This document shows, piece after piece, positions 34,236 through 42,816 of a stretch of DNA of 64,000 nucleotides (its first letter is position 1; every line of letters begins with the position of its first letter). Below the pieces are notes generated by a model. That model had not been told where the DNA came from and ran no database searches. It was given only the letters and a program-made list of their open reading frames with translations. The stretch is from assembly GCF_900290235.1 (NCBI RefSeq), contig NZ_OLMK01000028.1:62001-126000 (forward strand), read 5' to 3'. Position numbers and translations under genes: made by a program. The stretch comes from Streptomyces sp. MA5143a. GTDB lineage: Bacteria; Actinomycetota; Actinomycetes; Streptomycetales; Streptomycetaceae.

Positions 34236-36106
34236 CGCGTTCCCTCCCCCGCGGGCACGGGTTCACCGGGAGCGGCCGGAGGCGTTCCCGTGGCCCGGAC
34301 GGGGGTGTCGACGACCCAGCCGGGTCGGCCGGACAGAACGCCGCCGAGGCCCGAGCCCCCCGCGGCGCCGGCCACACCCACGACGCCCGCCACGCCGGCG
34401 ACACCCGCGACACCGAGACCGCCCGTCCCCAGCCGGGGCTCGGTCCAGCGGCCGGGGACGTGCGCCTCGGCGGGGGCGCCGAACGGCAGGGGCGCGCCGC
34501 TCTCGTCGAGGACGACCTTCCGTACCGGGGCGTGGGAGACGACCTCCAGGTAGATGGCGCGGAACGCGGCGACGTTCTGCTCGACCGTGAAGAGTTCGAG
34601 GGCGCGTGCGCGGGCGGCCGCGCCGAGGCGCGCACGGCGCTCGGGTGCGCGCAGCAGCGCCACGCACGCCTCCGCGAGCGCCTTCGGATTGCGGGGCGGG
34701 ACGACGAGCCCCGTCCCACCGATGACCTCGACGACCGCGCCGGCATCCGTGGACACTGTGGGCCGTCCGCAGAACATGGCCTCGACGAGGCTGATGGGGA
34801 ACCCCTCGACGACACTCGACAGGACGACGACGGCGCCGGACGCGTAGGCCTCCGCCAGGTCGGCGACGGCGGGGTCGCCGATCTCCTCGAAGGAGACGGG
34901 GTTGTCACCGACGGCGTGCACTCCGCCGTCGGTGCCTGCGGGGAAGAGCTGGGCGGCCTGGGCCCTGCAGTGGCCGAGATAGGCGGCCCCCTCGTCGCCC
35001 GCGGCCGCTCCGACGATTCTGAGCCGGGCCTTCGGCTCCGCTCTGCGGATCTCGGCGAAGGCGTGCAGCAGGGAGATCAGGTCCTTGGCCGGCTCGACAC
35101 GGCCGACCCACACCAGCGTGTGGGGGTCCGCGCTCTCCGGCGCCTCCCCCACCTCGGCGAAGCGGGACGCCTCCATGCCGGGATACACCGTGCGGATCCT
35201 CGCCCGGTCGGCGCCGCAGCGTTCCTGCCAGCGTCGGGCATGGGTGTTTCCGGGGGTGAGGCAGGCGGCGCGCCGGTAGACCTCGGCGGTCAGTTGCCGG
35301 TGGAAGGCCGCGAGCAGGGCGCGCACCGGCGCGTCACCGGAGGCCCCGAGGTAGTGCGCGCGCAACGGCACGCCGTACTCGGTGACCAGGAGCGGCACCT
35401 CGTGGAAGTGGGCGGCCAGCAGACCGGGCAGCGCGGCCGAGCCACCGGCCGCGGCGTGGCACAGGTCGACCGAGCCGAGCCCGTCGTCCTCGTACCAGTC
35501 GAGCGAGAGGGGGCGCAGGGCGCGTTCGAGGTGGGCGGCGACGGTCAGCAGATCCGGTACGCGGGCCTCGCGCGCCGCTCCGAATGCGCCCGGCGCACGA
35601 CAGGCGCGTTCGAGTGTGTGGACGGCGACTTCCGAGCGCAGGGCGCCCACCAGTCCGCCCTCGTCGCGGGCCAGCTCGGCAAGCCCGTACAGCGCGTTGC
35701 CGAAACGGTCCGCCTCGGGACCGGCGCCGCTCTCACGGGCTTGGCCCGTCCAGAGGGCCTCTCCCCCTCCGAGCGCTTCTCCCCTTCCCACGCCTTCTCG
35801 CGTCTCGGGCGTCCCAGCGGAGCAGAGCACGGACGCCAGTTCGCCGTACGCCTCCGCGAAGCGCCGTCGCGCCCGGCGGCCGTGGACCACACCGTCATCC
35901 TCGGCCGTCCACAGCGGCGCCGTGCGGACGCGGCTGACCTGCGGCGGAAGCGGGACCCAGCCCTCGTCCTCCTGTTGCTCGCTACGGCTGAGCGCGTAGA
36001 CGTCGAACTCGTGTCGCTCCAGCCCACGCACGAGTCGGTCGCACCAGAGCCTGGCGTCACCGCCGACATACGGATAGCCACCCTCCGTAAGCAGTCCGAT
36101 GCGCAC
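34232..36106 (-). CDS. PelF-like family 4 glycosyltransferase (DUF3492)
   Basis: A 624-residue retaining glycosyltransferase. The N-terminus MRIGLLTEGGYPYVGGDARLWCDRLVRGL is that of the DUF3492 domain of PelF, the cytosolic polymerase of the Pel exopolysaccharide. The GT4 donor half has WVGRVEPAKDL, SSVVEGFPISLVEAM (E-x7-E) and TDAGAVVEVIGGTGLVV. About 90 residues of Gly/Val/Ala-rich tail (GVAGVAGVAG) follow and are unusual. It is the first gene of a leftward group of four. The polymer made is unknown; a galactosaminoglycan is the leading guess from the company it keeps. Confidence 0.85.
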   Translation of the reverse strand: MRIGLLTEGGYPYVGGDARLWCDRLVRGLERHEFDVYALSRSEQQEDEGWVPLPPQVSRVRTAPLWTAEDDGVVHGRRARRRFAEAYGELASVLCSAGTPETREGVGRGEALGGGEALWTGQARESGAGPEADRFGNALYGLAELARDEGGLVGALRSEVAVHTLERACRAPGAFGAAREARVPDLLTVAAHLERALRPLSLDWYEDDGLGSVDLCHAAAGGSAALPGLLAAHFHEVPLLVTEYGVPLRAHYLGASGDAPVRALLAAFHRQLTAEVYRRAACLTPGNTHARRWQERCGADRARIRTVYPGMEASRFAEVGEAPESADPHTLVWVGRVEPAKDLISLLHAFAEIRRAEPKARLRIVGAAAGDEGAAYLGHCRAQAAQLFPAGTDGGVHAVGDNPVSFEEIGDPAVADLAEAYASGAVVVLSSVVEGFPISLVEAMFCGRPTVSTDAGAVVEVIGGTGLVVPPRNPKALAEACVALLRAPERRARLGAAARARALELFTVEQNVAAFRAIYLEVVSHAPVRKVVLDESGAPLPFGAPAEAHVPGRWTEPRLGTGGLGVAGVAGVAGVVGVAGAAGGSGLGGVLSGRPGWVVDTPVRATGTPPAAPGEPVPAGEGTR

Positions 36107-36186
36107 GTGTGCACCCCCGATCTCCCGTTTGGGGAGCCGCCGTTCACCCGGCGGCTCGCAGCGGGAAGAACGTATGCGGACAAGGC

Positions 36187-36220
36187 GGTGGCGCGACGGA
36201 CGGTTGTCCGTCGCGCCACC
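36187..36220 (-). terminator. Hairpin after the DUF3152 gene, before the pelF-like operon
   Basis: A perfect 15-bp stem with a 4-base loop lies 85 bases after the DUF3152 stop and 80 bases before the pelF-like start. It probably ends the upstream operon. A weaker imperfect hairpin containing TCCCTTAGCG lies at about 36244-36285. Confidence 0.75.
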
Positions 36221-36304
36221 AAAAGGGGTGAACGGTCGTAACTTTCCCTAGCGGGACGCGTTTTGTCGCGCTAAGGGATCAGTCGACTACGCCACGTCAG
36301 ATAC

Positions 36305-37870
36305 TCAACCCCCGGGGAAGGCCCACGGGTTGGCCTTGCAGGTGATCCCGTCATAGGAGAGGAACTTGCTCTGCTGCTGCATGACGGGCGCGAGGTCGCC
36401 GTCCTTGTCGCAGGTCACATGGCTGTAGCCGAGACGGTGGCCGATCTCATGGTTGATCAGCATCTGCCGGTACGCGTGGATGCGGTCACCGTAGGTCTTC
36501 GAACCCTGGGCCCAGCGATAGGCGTTGATCATCACGCGCTCGGTGGCGGCGGAGTCGCACGACACGTTGTCCACCGTCGTGTCGAGCCCCGACTTGGCAC
36601 ACCACACGGCGGTGGTGCCCGGACTGGCGAGCGTGATCACGAAATCGGGCTTCCCGGAGGAGATCCGTTCGAAGGTACGGCCGCCGTTGTGCGCCCAACT
36701 CCGGTCGTCGTTCAGGGTCTTCTGGACGGCCTGGGCGAACAGTTCCCCGTCGAGGCCGAGCCCTTCCTCGACATCGACCCGGTAGCGGTACTTCCGTCCC
36801 GTCCCCGGCGCCTTGTCGAAGCCCCTGACGGTCTGGAACGTGCCGTTGCCCTCCAGGTCCGCGGCGAGTGGGTACTTCTGGCCCATCTTCTCGTCGTACG
36901 AGAGCGGGGTCGCGCTCACCCTCGGCGGGCTGGACGGCGTGGGCCGGTCGTCGCTGCGTGAGGCGCCCCGTACCTCGCGGTCGGCGGCGTCGGCGGCCCG
37001 CGCCTGGGCGGTGGTGTCCTCCTGGCCGCTGGTGACCTGCCCGCCGACGATGACCGCGAGCACGGTGGTGACGGCGGCGGCCGCGATCCCGGCGAACGCC
37101 CGCCCCTTGCCGCTCTTTCCGGAGTCCTTGCCCTCGCCGGGCTCACCGGTCGGCGGCCGCTCTTCGTCGAAGGCGTCCAGGTATGCCTGCCGCGGCCCAC
37201 CGGGCGGCGGTGGCACGGCTTCCTGCCGCTGCCGCGGGATGGGGATGCGACGACCCTGCCCCTGCCCGGGCGCGCCGGAGGAGGGGCCGCCGGACTCGCC
37301 CTGCCGCGCGCCGTGGGAAGGGCCGCCTGGCGCGGCGTACGGGACCCCCGAAGGAGCCCCGTTCGCGGCCTGTCCGCCGCCTGGGCGTGGTCGCGTCTCG
37401 CCGCCCAACCGGCCCCAGCCGCCACCCGCTTCACGCTGCTCGGGATGCCCGCCACGACTCTGCGGGAGGCCTCGGCCGGGGGTGCCGTCGGGGAGACGGG
37501 GGAAACCGTGCGCGGGTGTGCCGTCCGGGTAACGAGGTACTCCCTGCCCCGAACCGCCGTCCGGCAGACGCGGAAACCCGTGGGCGGGCGTCCCGTCCGG
37601 CAGACGCGGGAACCCGTGCGCCGGCGTACCGTCGGTGAACCGCGGGACACCGCGCCCGGGCGGGCCCTCGGGATGGCGGGAGAAGCCGTGCGCGGGCGCG
37701 CCGTCGGGAAGGCGCCGCACGCCCGGCCTCGAGGCACCCTCGTATCCCGGACGTGGTCCGCCGAGTACCGCCCCGCGGTCCGGCGCTACCGGCGGGCCCG
37801 CTGGAGCCGCCGCTGATGTCTCGCTCGTGTCGCCTTTCGGCGCCCGCCCCTTGCGGCTGTGTCGTCCCAC
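36305..37870 (-). CDS. DUF3152 membrane-anchored zincin-like protein with repeat-rich N-terminus
   Basis: A 521-residue protein. Residues 1-255 are disordered and cytoplasmic, including seven 12-residue repeats (PDGTPAHGFPRL type) at 55-138. One membrane helix (about 262-282, AFAGIAAAAVTTVLAVIVGG) is followed by an extracytoplasmic DUF3152 domain. That domain contains HEIGHRLGYSH, a zincin-like metal site, and four cysteines likely to form disulfides. Its counterpart in mycobacteria also lies next to moeZ and the TetR gene. Its start is eight bases after the stop of the alpha/beta-hydrolase gene. Confidence 0.85.
   Translation of the reverse strand: MGRHSRKGRAPKGDTSETSAAAPAGPPVAPDRGAVLGGPRPGYEGASRPGVRRLPDGAPAHGFSRHPEGPPGRGVPRFTDGTPAHGFPRLPDGTPAHGFPRLPDGGSGQGVPRYPDGTPAHGFPRLPDGTPGRGLPQSRGGHPEQREAGGGWGRLGGETRPRPGGGQAANGAPSGVPYAAPGGPSHGARQGESGGPSSGAPGQGQGRRIPIPRQRQEAVPPPPGGPRQAYLDAFDEERPPTGEPGEGKDSGKSGKGRAFAGIAAAAVTTVLAVIVGGQVTSGQEDTTAQARAADAADREVRGASRSDDRPTPSSPPRVSATPLSYDEKMGQKYPLAADLEGNGTFQTVRGFDKAPGTGRKYRYRVDVEEGLGLDGELFAQAVQKTLNDDRSWAHNGGRTFERISSGKPDFVITLASPGTTAVWCAKSGLDTTVDNVSCDSAATERVMINAYRWAQGSKTYGDRIHAYRQMLINHEIGHRLGYSHVTCDKDGDLAPVMQQQSKFLSYDGITCKANPWAFPGG
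37457..37708 (-). repeat. Seven 36-bp in-frame tandem repeats in the DUF3152 gene
   Basis: Seven consecutive units of 12 codons encode variants of PDGTPAHGFPRL; three are identical at protein level. Copy number can change without loss of frame, so this stretch probably differs between strains. Confidence 0.9.
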
Positions 37871-37878
37871 GCCGCGGC

Positions 37879-39039
37879 TCAGCTCCCCACAACGGGGGCA
37901 CCGGGGACGGCCCCGTCCCCGGCGGAATCGTCGGCCTCGCCCTTCACCGGCTTGCCGTTCACGGACTCCCCGTTCACCCGCTCCGCGTCCGCCCTGTCCC
38001 GGGCCGACGTCGCCGAGCCCCGTACGCCCGATCGCCGCGTCCCGGAGGCATGTCCCTCAGAGCCTCCCACACCGTCCGACGCCCTCCGGTCCGTATCGGC
38101 CAGCAGGTCGCGGAACGCCGCGGCGACCGCCTCCGGGTACTCCATCATCGCGACATGCCCGGCGTCCGGCAGGGAGACGAGGCGCGAGTCGCGGAAGGCG
38201 CGGGCGGCGCGCTGGGCCATGCGGTATCCGACGAGCTGGTCACGGCGGCCGTAGACGAGGAGTGTCGGGGCGAGGACCCGCTCGGCCTGGCGCCACAGCG
38301 AGTGCTGCCCGCCCAGGGTGTACGCGTCGACGATGCCACGGGCGGACCTCGTCATCGCGTCCCACATATAAGGAAGCCTCAGACGCCGCTCCATCTCCTC
38401 CACCGCGTTGCGGAAGCCCTCCTCCGTGACGCGACCGGGGTCGCCGTAGCAGAGCGCCATGACACCCCGGACGCGCTGCTCGGCGGTCCAGCCCTTGGTG
38501 AAGCGGGTGAACAGCGCCGCGACACCCGGGACGGCGAGCATCCCGGTCGGCACCGCGGTGCGCTGCACCCGCAGTTCGGGCAGCGCGGGCGACACCAGCG
38601 TCAGGGTCCGGACGAGGTCGGGGCGCAGGGCCGCGACGCGGGTGGTGACCGCGCCGCCGAGGGAGTTGCCGAAGAGGTGCACCGGGCCGCGCCCGGACGC
38701 GTCCAGATAGCGGATGACGGCACGCGCGTGTGCCGTCACCGAGTAGTTGCCGTCGTCCGGCGGCGGCGAGTCGCCGAAACCGGGCAGGTCGACGGCCTCG
38801 CTGGCCACCGACTCGTCGAGCAACGGCATCAGCGCCGACCAGTTCTGCGAGGAGCCGCCCAGGCCGTGTACGTACAGGGCGGGCGGCAGATCGTCACGGG
38901 CCGGGGTTCTCGACCGGACCGCCAGAGTGATCCCCGGCAGGCGCACCGACCTGAGCTGCTCCCCCGGCGCCACGCGCACGGAACTCGCCTTCGGCGACGC
39001 GGTGGCGGTCATCAGGGACGGCAGCTCGGGCGAAGACAT
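37879..39039 (-). CDS. Alpha/beta-hydrolase
   Basis: A 386-residue cytosolic hydrolase. HGLGGSSQNW is the oxyanion segment, GNSLGGAV the nucleophile elbow, GRRDQLVG the Asp region and DAGHVAMME carries the His. The last 70 residues are a charged disordered tail rich in Gly, Asp and Arg. It resembles esterases and epoxide-hydrolase-like enzymes but the substrate is not known. It heads the operon with the DUF3152 gene. The 374-bp gap upstream, before a rightward gene, should contain divergent promoters; I see only short GC-rich repeats in it (39190-39235). Confidence 0.85.
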   Translation of the reverse strand: MSSPELPSLMTATASPKASSVRVAPGEQLRSVRLPGITLAVRSRTPARDDLPPALYVHGLGGSSQNWSALMPLLDESVASEAVDLPGFGDSPPPDDGNYSVTAHARAVIRYLDASGRGPVHLFGNSLGGAVTTRVAALRPDLVRTLTLVSPALPELRVQRTAVPTGMLAVPGVAALFTRFTKGWTAEQRVRGVMALCYGDPGRVTEEGFRNAVEEMERRLRLPYMWDAMTRSARGIVDAYTLGGQHSLWRQAERVLAPTLLVYGRRDQLVGYRMAQRAARAFRDSRLVSLPDAGHVAMMEYPEAVAAAFRDLLADTDRRASDGVGGSEGHASGTRRSGVRGSATSARDRADAERVNGESVNGKPVKGEADDSAGDGAVPGAPVVGS

Positions 39040-39413
39040 GCGGCAATGTTACGAGACGATCACGCAGTGGTTCATGTGTTCGCCGTCACAGATCGAGCCA
39101 CGCAGGGCGGGGTACCGGACCACGACGTGGTCACCGCGACCACGACGGAACCCGAAGCGAATCCCACGACGGCGAACGGCCACCTCACCGATCTCGGCCA
39201 CCGCCACCCGGCCTCGGCCACCGCCACCGGCCGCCCGTCAGAACAGTCCGTAGAGCAGGTTGTAGAACAAACCATCCCGTCACCACCGGACCGCATAGCG
39301 CCACGTTCAGCCGTCTCCTAGGCTCGTAGACAACAAGGCACACCCGTACGTGGCCCCTGCCGCTTCACAGGGTTCCGGCAGCACCGAGGCAGGAGCAGGA
39401 AGGGGAAACCACG

Positions 39414-39638
39414 ATGGCCGTTGACCCCACCGATCCCGAGACGTTCGCGGAGACGGAGGCCGATTCCGTGGAGATCGACGACGTAGAGGCCCCCGAGGCC
39501 GATGCCGCCGAGCAGCACACGTACGTCACCCCGGACCGGGACGACCCGTTGACCGACGTCGATCCGGGCGTCGCCAACCCGGCCGACCTCGCCGAACAGG
39601 CCCGGGTGGTCGACCTCGACGAGGACGACTACCGCTAG
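39414..39638 (+). CDS. Small acidic protein
   Basis: A 74-residue, strongly acidic protein without cysteine or hydrophobic segments (MAVDPTDPETFAETEAD). The ATG has AGGAAGGGG upstream, and codon use is typical for the region, so it is a real gene. No domain is recognised. Length and charge are like small disordered proteins conserved among Streptomyces. It precedes the TetR gene by 277 bases. Confidence 0.7.
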   Translation: MAVDPTDPETFAETEADSVEIDDVEAPEADAAEQHTYVTPDRDDPLTDVDPGVANPADLAEQARVVDLDEDDYR

Positions 39639-39915
39639 AGCGGACCCCTCGCCGGGGAACCGCCGACGGTCCGACCACGCCCGCGTGCCCGCAGGCGCCC
39701 CGCCCCCGAGGACGACCGCCGGTGACGCGAAAGACGACGATCGGTAACGGGAAAGGGCTTCCTCCTGTCCGCCCTGCCCGCGTTTGACGTGGTCCGCGGC
39801 ACTTTTCCCGGCGTCCGGTCCGTGAAATTCTGCGCTCGCACCGCGCGCACCAGGGTTACCGAAAAGTACGATGGCGGCGCGGCGCACACCGCACATGGAC
39901 GATTTGGGAGGCGGC

Positions 39916-40557
39916 GTGACAGCCATCGAGCAGACAGAGGCGGCACGCCCGCGGGGCACACGCCTTCCGCGCCGAGCCCGACGGAACCAGCTGTTGGGCG
40001 CCGCCCAGGAAGTCTTCGTGGCCCAGGGCTATCACGCGGCCGCGATGGACGACATCGCCGAGCGCGCCGGTGTCAGCAAGCCGGTCCTCTACCAGCACTT
40101 CCCGGGCAAGCTCGACCTCTACCTGGCCCTGCTGGACCAGCACTGCGAGTCCCTGATCCAGGCCGTGCGCGGCGCGCTCGCGTCGACGACCGACAACAAG
40201 CAGCGCGTACGGGCCACGATGGACGCGTACTTCGCGTACGTCGAGGACGAGGGCGGCGCCTTCCGACTGGTCTTCGAGTCGGACCTGACGAACGAGCCCG
40301 CCGTGCGCGAGCGCGTCGACAAGGTCACGAACGAGTGCGCGGAGGCCATCTGCGAAGTCATCGCCGAGGACACCGGCCTGTCGCGCGCGGAGTCGATGCT
40401 CCTCGCCTCGGGCCTCGGCGGGCTCGCCCAGGTCGTGGCGCGGTCCTGGCTGCACAGCGACCGCAGCGTCCCGCGCGAGCAGGCGGTCCAGCTGCTGGCG
40501 TCGTTGGCGTGGCGCGGCATCGCCGGCTTCCCGCTGCACGGCATCGAGCACCACTGA
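39916..40557 (+). CDS. TetR family transcriptional regulator
   Basis: A 213-residue repressor-type protein. The helix-turn-helix lies at about residues 20-65 (LGAAQEVFVAQGYHAAAMDDIAERAGVSK then LYQHFPGK). The C-terminal ligand-binding part has FRLVFESD and ends in RGIAGFP. The GTG start was chosen because GGGAGG lies five bases before it; ATG starts upstream lack a ribosome-binding site. The mycobacterial counterpart (Rv3208) occupies the same place between DUF3152 and DUF3107 genes. The ligand and targets are unknown. Confidence 0.9.
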   Translation: MTAIEQTEAARPRGTRLPRRARRNQLLGAAQEVFVAQGYHAAAMDDIAERAGVSKPVLYQHFPGKLDLYLALLDQHCESLIQAVRGALASTTDNKQRVRATMDAYFAYVEDEGGAFRLVFESDLTNEPAVRERVDKVTNECAEAICEVIAEDTGLSRAESMLLASGLGGLAQVVARSWLHSDRSVPREQAVQLLASLAWRGIAGFPLHGIEHH

Positions 40558-40571
40558 CCGTCGCCCCGCGG

Positions 40572-40614
40572 CCCCGGACCGGTGCCGGGCACATCCCTGG
40601 TCCGGGGTTTTGTT
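40572..40614 (+). terminator. Rho-independent terminator after tetR
   Basis: A 9-bp stem CCCCGGACC/GGTCCGGGG, with a smaller GTGCC/GGCAC stem inside the loop, is followed by TTTTGTT. This is the most classical terminator in the window. Confidence 0.9.
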
Positions 40615-40736
40615 CCCGCACCCTGTTCGCTCCTGGCGTTGCCGAGCGGAGGGTGGACGTCCCCTCACCGGGCTAATGTGTGCTGGGTACGGCGCGGACG
40701 CCCGCGCACTTCACTGACCGTCGGAGGGACATAGCC

Positions 40737-40964
40737 GTGGAGGTCAAGATCGGCGTGCAGCACGCGCCCCGCGAGATCGTTCTGGAGAGCGGTCAGAGTG
40801 CCGAGGAGGTCGAGCGTGCCGTGTCCGAGGCGCTGGCCGGCAAGTCGGCGCTGCTGAGCCTCACGGACGAGCACGGTCGCAAGGTGCTGATCCCTGCCGA
40901 CCGTCTCGCCTACATCGACATCGGCGAGCCGACCGTCCGCAAGGTCGGTTTCAGCGCGCTGTAG
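40737..40964 (+). CDS. DUF3107 protein
   Basis: A 75-residue protein of the actinobacterial DUF3107 family (mycobacterial TB9.4/Rv3208A type). It reads MEVKIGVQHAPREIVLES and has the conserved LLSLTDEHGRKVLIPADRLAYIDIG region. The GTG is preceded by GGAGGG seven bases upstream. Function is not known. It lies between the TetR gene and a strong terminator. Confidence 0.9.
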   Translation: MEVKIGVQHAPREIVLESGQSAEEVERAVSEALAGKSALLSLTDEHGRKVLIPADRLAYIDIGEPTVRKVGFSAL

Positions 40965-40980
40965 CCGAGAGGCGCACAAG

Positions 40981-41029
40981 GCATACGGAGGGGCCCGGTG
41001 GTGCGAAACCACCGGGCCCCTCCGTATGC
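40981..41029. terminator. Long perfect hairpin terminator after DUF3107 gene
   Basis: A perfect 22-bp stem with the tetraloop-like GCGAA loop, 16 bases after the DUF3107 stop. It is the longest uninterrupted hairpin in the window. Confidence 0.92.
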
Positions 41030-41166
41030 GTCCCGGCTCCTCCTCCCCCGAAGCGCACATCGAAGCCACAACTCGTCCACAGAGGAGGATTGCGTTCCGT
41101 GACTCGCGGGTAGTACCGGCTACGACCGATTTGCCCAGGCCAGGCCGTGTGGGAGGGAACCCGATC

Positions 41167-41436
41167 ATGTTCTTGGAAGCGCTCGGATCCGCACTCGTCG
41201 GACTCGCCCTCGCCTGGGCCGCCGTCGCCCGGCTGTCGCACCGTCTGCCGCCCCGCACGCTCGTCGTGCCGACCGGTGTGGCGGGCGCCCTCTTCGGCGC
41301 GTTCCTCACCCACACCGCCCTGGGCTCCACCAACTTCCTGGTGCTGCTGACCGGCGGGGCGATCGTCGCCGCGGCGTCGCTGTCGCTCCTGCTGCGGCCG
41401 ACGGAGCGTTTTCGACGCAGCTCGGCCACCGCGTAG
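41167..41436 (+). CDS. Small membrane protein
   Basis: An 89-residue protein with three hydrophobic helices (about residues 5-20, 34-50 and 55-78) and a short basic C-terminus. GGGAGGGAA lies before the ATG. No family is recognised. It is alone, between the long terminator and the convergent ferritin-like gene; the 205 bases after it hold no clear feature. Confidence 0.75.
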   Translation: MFLEALGSALVGLALAWAAVARLSHRLPPRTLVVPTGVAGALFGAFLTHTALGSTNFLVLLTGGAIVAAASLSLLLRPTERFRRSSATA

Positions 41437-41641
41437 CCCGAGCCCGCGTCACGGCGAGCCCCCCGAAGAGACACGGAGCCGCAGCGACCGAAGTGAGATC
41501 CGCGGCACCACCGAGCGGGCGCGACCGACCGCGCATGCCCCGCGGCCGCCCACGGACACGCCGGGCACCGCGCCCCACGGCGACTAGCCGGTCACGGAGT
41601 CAGCGGCTCACTGCGGCCGGGGGCGCAAGGCGACCAGCGGC

Positions 41642-42403
41642 TCACGCGGCCAGGCCGAGCGCCGCCATCCGCTTGGTGTGCGCCTCGGTGATCCGGGAGA
41701 ACATCCGCCCCACCTCGGCCAGGTCGAACCCGTCGGCGACGCCGCCCACGAGCATCGTGGACAGGGCGTCCCGGTCGGCCACGACCCGCTGCGACTGCGA
41801 CAGCGCCTCGCCCATCAGCCGCCGCGCCCACAGCGCGAGCCGCCCGCCGACCCGAGGGTCCTCGTCGATCGCGGCCCGTACCTTCTCCACCGCGAACTCG
41901 GCGTGCCCGGTGTCGTCGAGGACGGCGAGCACCAGCCCGCGCGTGTCCGCGTCGAGGTGCGCCGCGACCTCCCGGTAGAAGTCACTGGCGATCGAGTCGC
42001 CGACATACGCCTTGACCAGACCCTCCAGCCAGTCCGACGGCGCCGTCTGCTTGTGGAAGCCGTCGAGCGCGTCCACGAACGGCTCCATGGCGTGCGTCGG
42101 CTCCTCGCCGATCTCCGTGAGCCGGTCCCGCAGCCTCTCGAAGTGGTGGAACTCGGCGGCGGCCATCTTCGCCAGCTCCGCCTTGTCGACGAGCGTCGGC
42201 GCCAGCTTCGCGTCCTCCGCGAGCCGTTCGAACGCCGCGAGTTCCCCGTACGCCAGCGCTCCGAGCAGGTCCACGACGGCGGCGCGGTACTGCGGGTCGG
42301 CCGAGGCTTGGGCCCAGTCCTGGGCGGCGATGCCGGTGACCTCGGCGGTCTCGGTCGTCTCAGCGCTACCGGCGGCGTTCTCAGGCTTGTCAGACGTGGT
42401 CAT
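41642..42403 (-). CDS. Ferritin-like-fold protein
   Basis: A 253-residue helical protein of the ferritin-like/MiaE-like group. Conserved acidic and histidine residues of a possible di-iron site occur in GELAAFERL, AAAEFHHFERL and DDTGHAEFAVEKV. Whether it binds metal is uncertain. Rv3210c is the mycobacterial counterpart, next to rhlE as here. The gene is divergent from rhlE. Confidence 0.82.
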   Translation of the reverse strand: MTTSDKPENAAGSAETTETAEVTGIAAQDWAQASADPQYRAAVVDLLGALAYGELAAFERLAEDAKLAPTLVDKAELAKMAAAEFHHFERLRDRLTEIGEEPTHAMEPFVDALDGFHKQTAPSDWLEGLVKAYVGDSIASDFYREVAAHLDADTRGLVLAVLDDTGHAEFAVEKVRAAIDEDPRVGGRLALWARRLMGEALSQSQRVVADRDALSTMLVGGVADGFDLAEVGRMFSRITEAHTKRMAALGLAA

Positions 42404-42816
42404 GAAGCGCACAATAGCCCGCTTCGCGCAGGGCGGAAGGGCCCGGTCGATCGGTGTGACGACGACTACGTGACCAAATCGGCCATCGCATGTGCGCGTT
42501 TCCGGGGTATGGTGGTAATGCGCCTGCTGAGTACGTCGACGTACCACCGCGGTATCTCGACCGTCTCTCGACAGGCCGCACGCATGAGGATGCCCGGTCG
42601 GTGGCCCGATCGGCTCCGACCCGACAGCCCTCCCGTTCGTACGGCACTCTGCGTACGGCGTCCGGAGGGAACCCCTCAGCGGTATGAGCGCTAGAGCGTC
42701 GGCAGTGGTCCCGTGCCACACGGCCAGCCCGTGAGGGCGGCCGATATCTCCAGGCACGGTCAGACGACACGACCCCCGCGCTCGCGCCACGCCGCGTACA
42801 CAGAAGAGGCAGCACC
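42404..42816 (+). promoter_or_regulatory. Long divergent region and rhlE leader
   Basis: This 413-bp gap separates the ferritin-like gene from rhlE. It contains a TATGGT box at about 42508, a perfect 14-bp palindrome GTACGTCGACGTAC at 42531-42544, and a 65-codon frame (42490-42687) that might be a leader peptide but has no ribosome-binding site. A long leader is common for cold-shock or autoregulated DEAD-box helicase genes. Confidence 0.4.

Noticed and set aside
37457..37708. CRISPR-like regular repeat
   Set aside because: Units are contiguous without spacers and lie in frame within a coding gene.
42490..42687. 65-codon frame before rhlE as a gene
   Set aside because: No ribosome-binding site and no recognisable protein features; mentioned only as a possible leader peptide.
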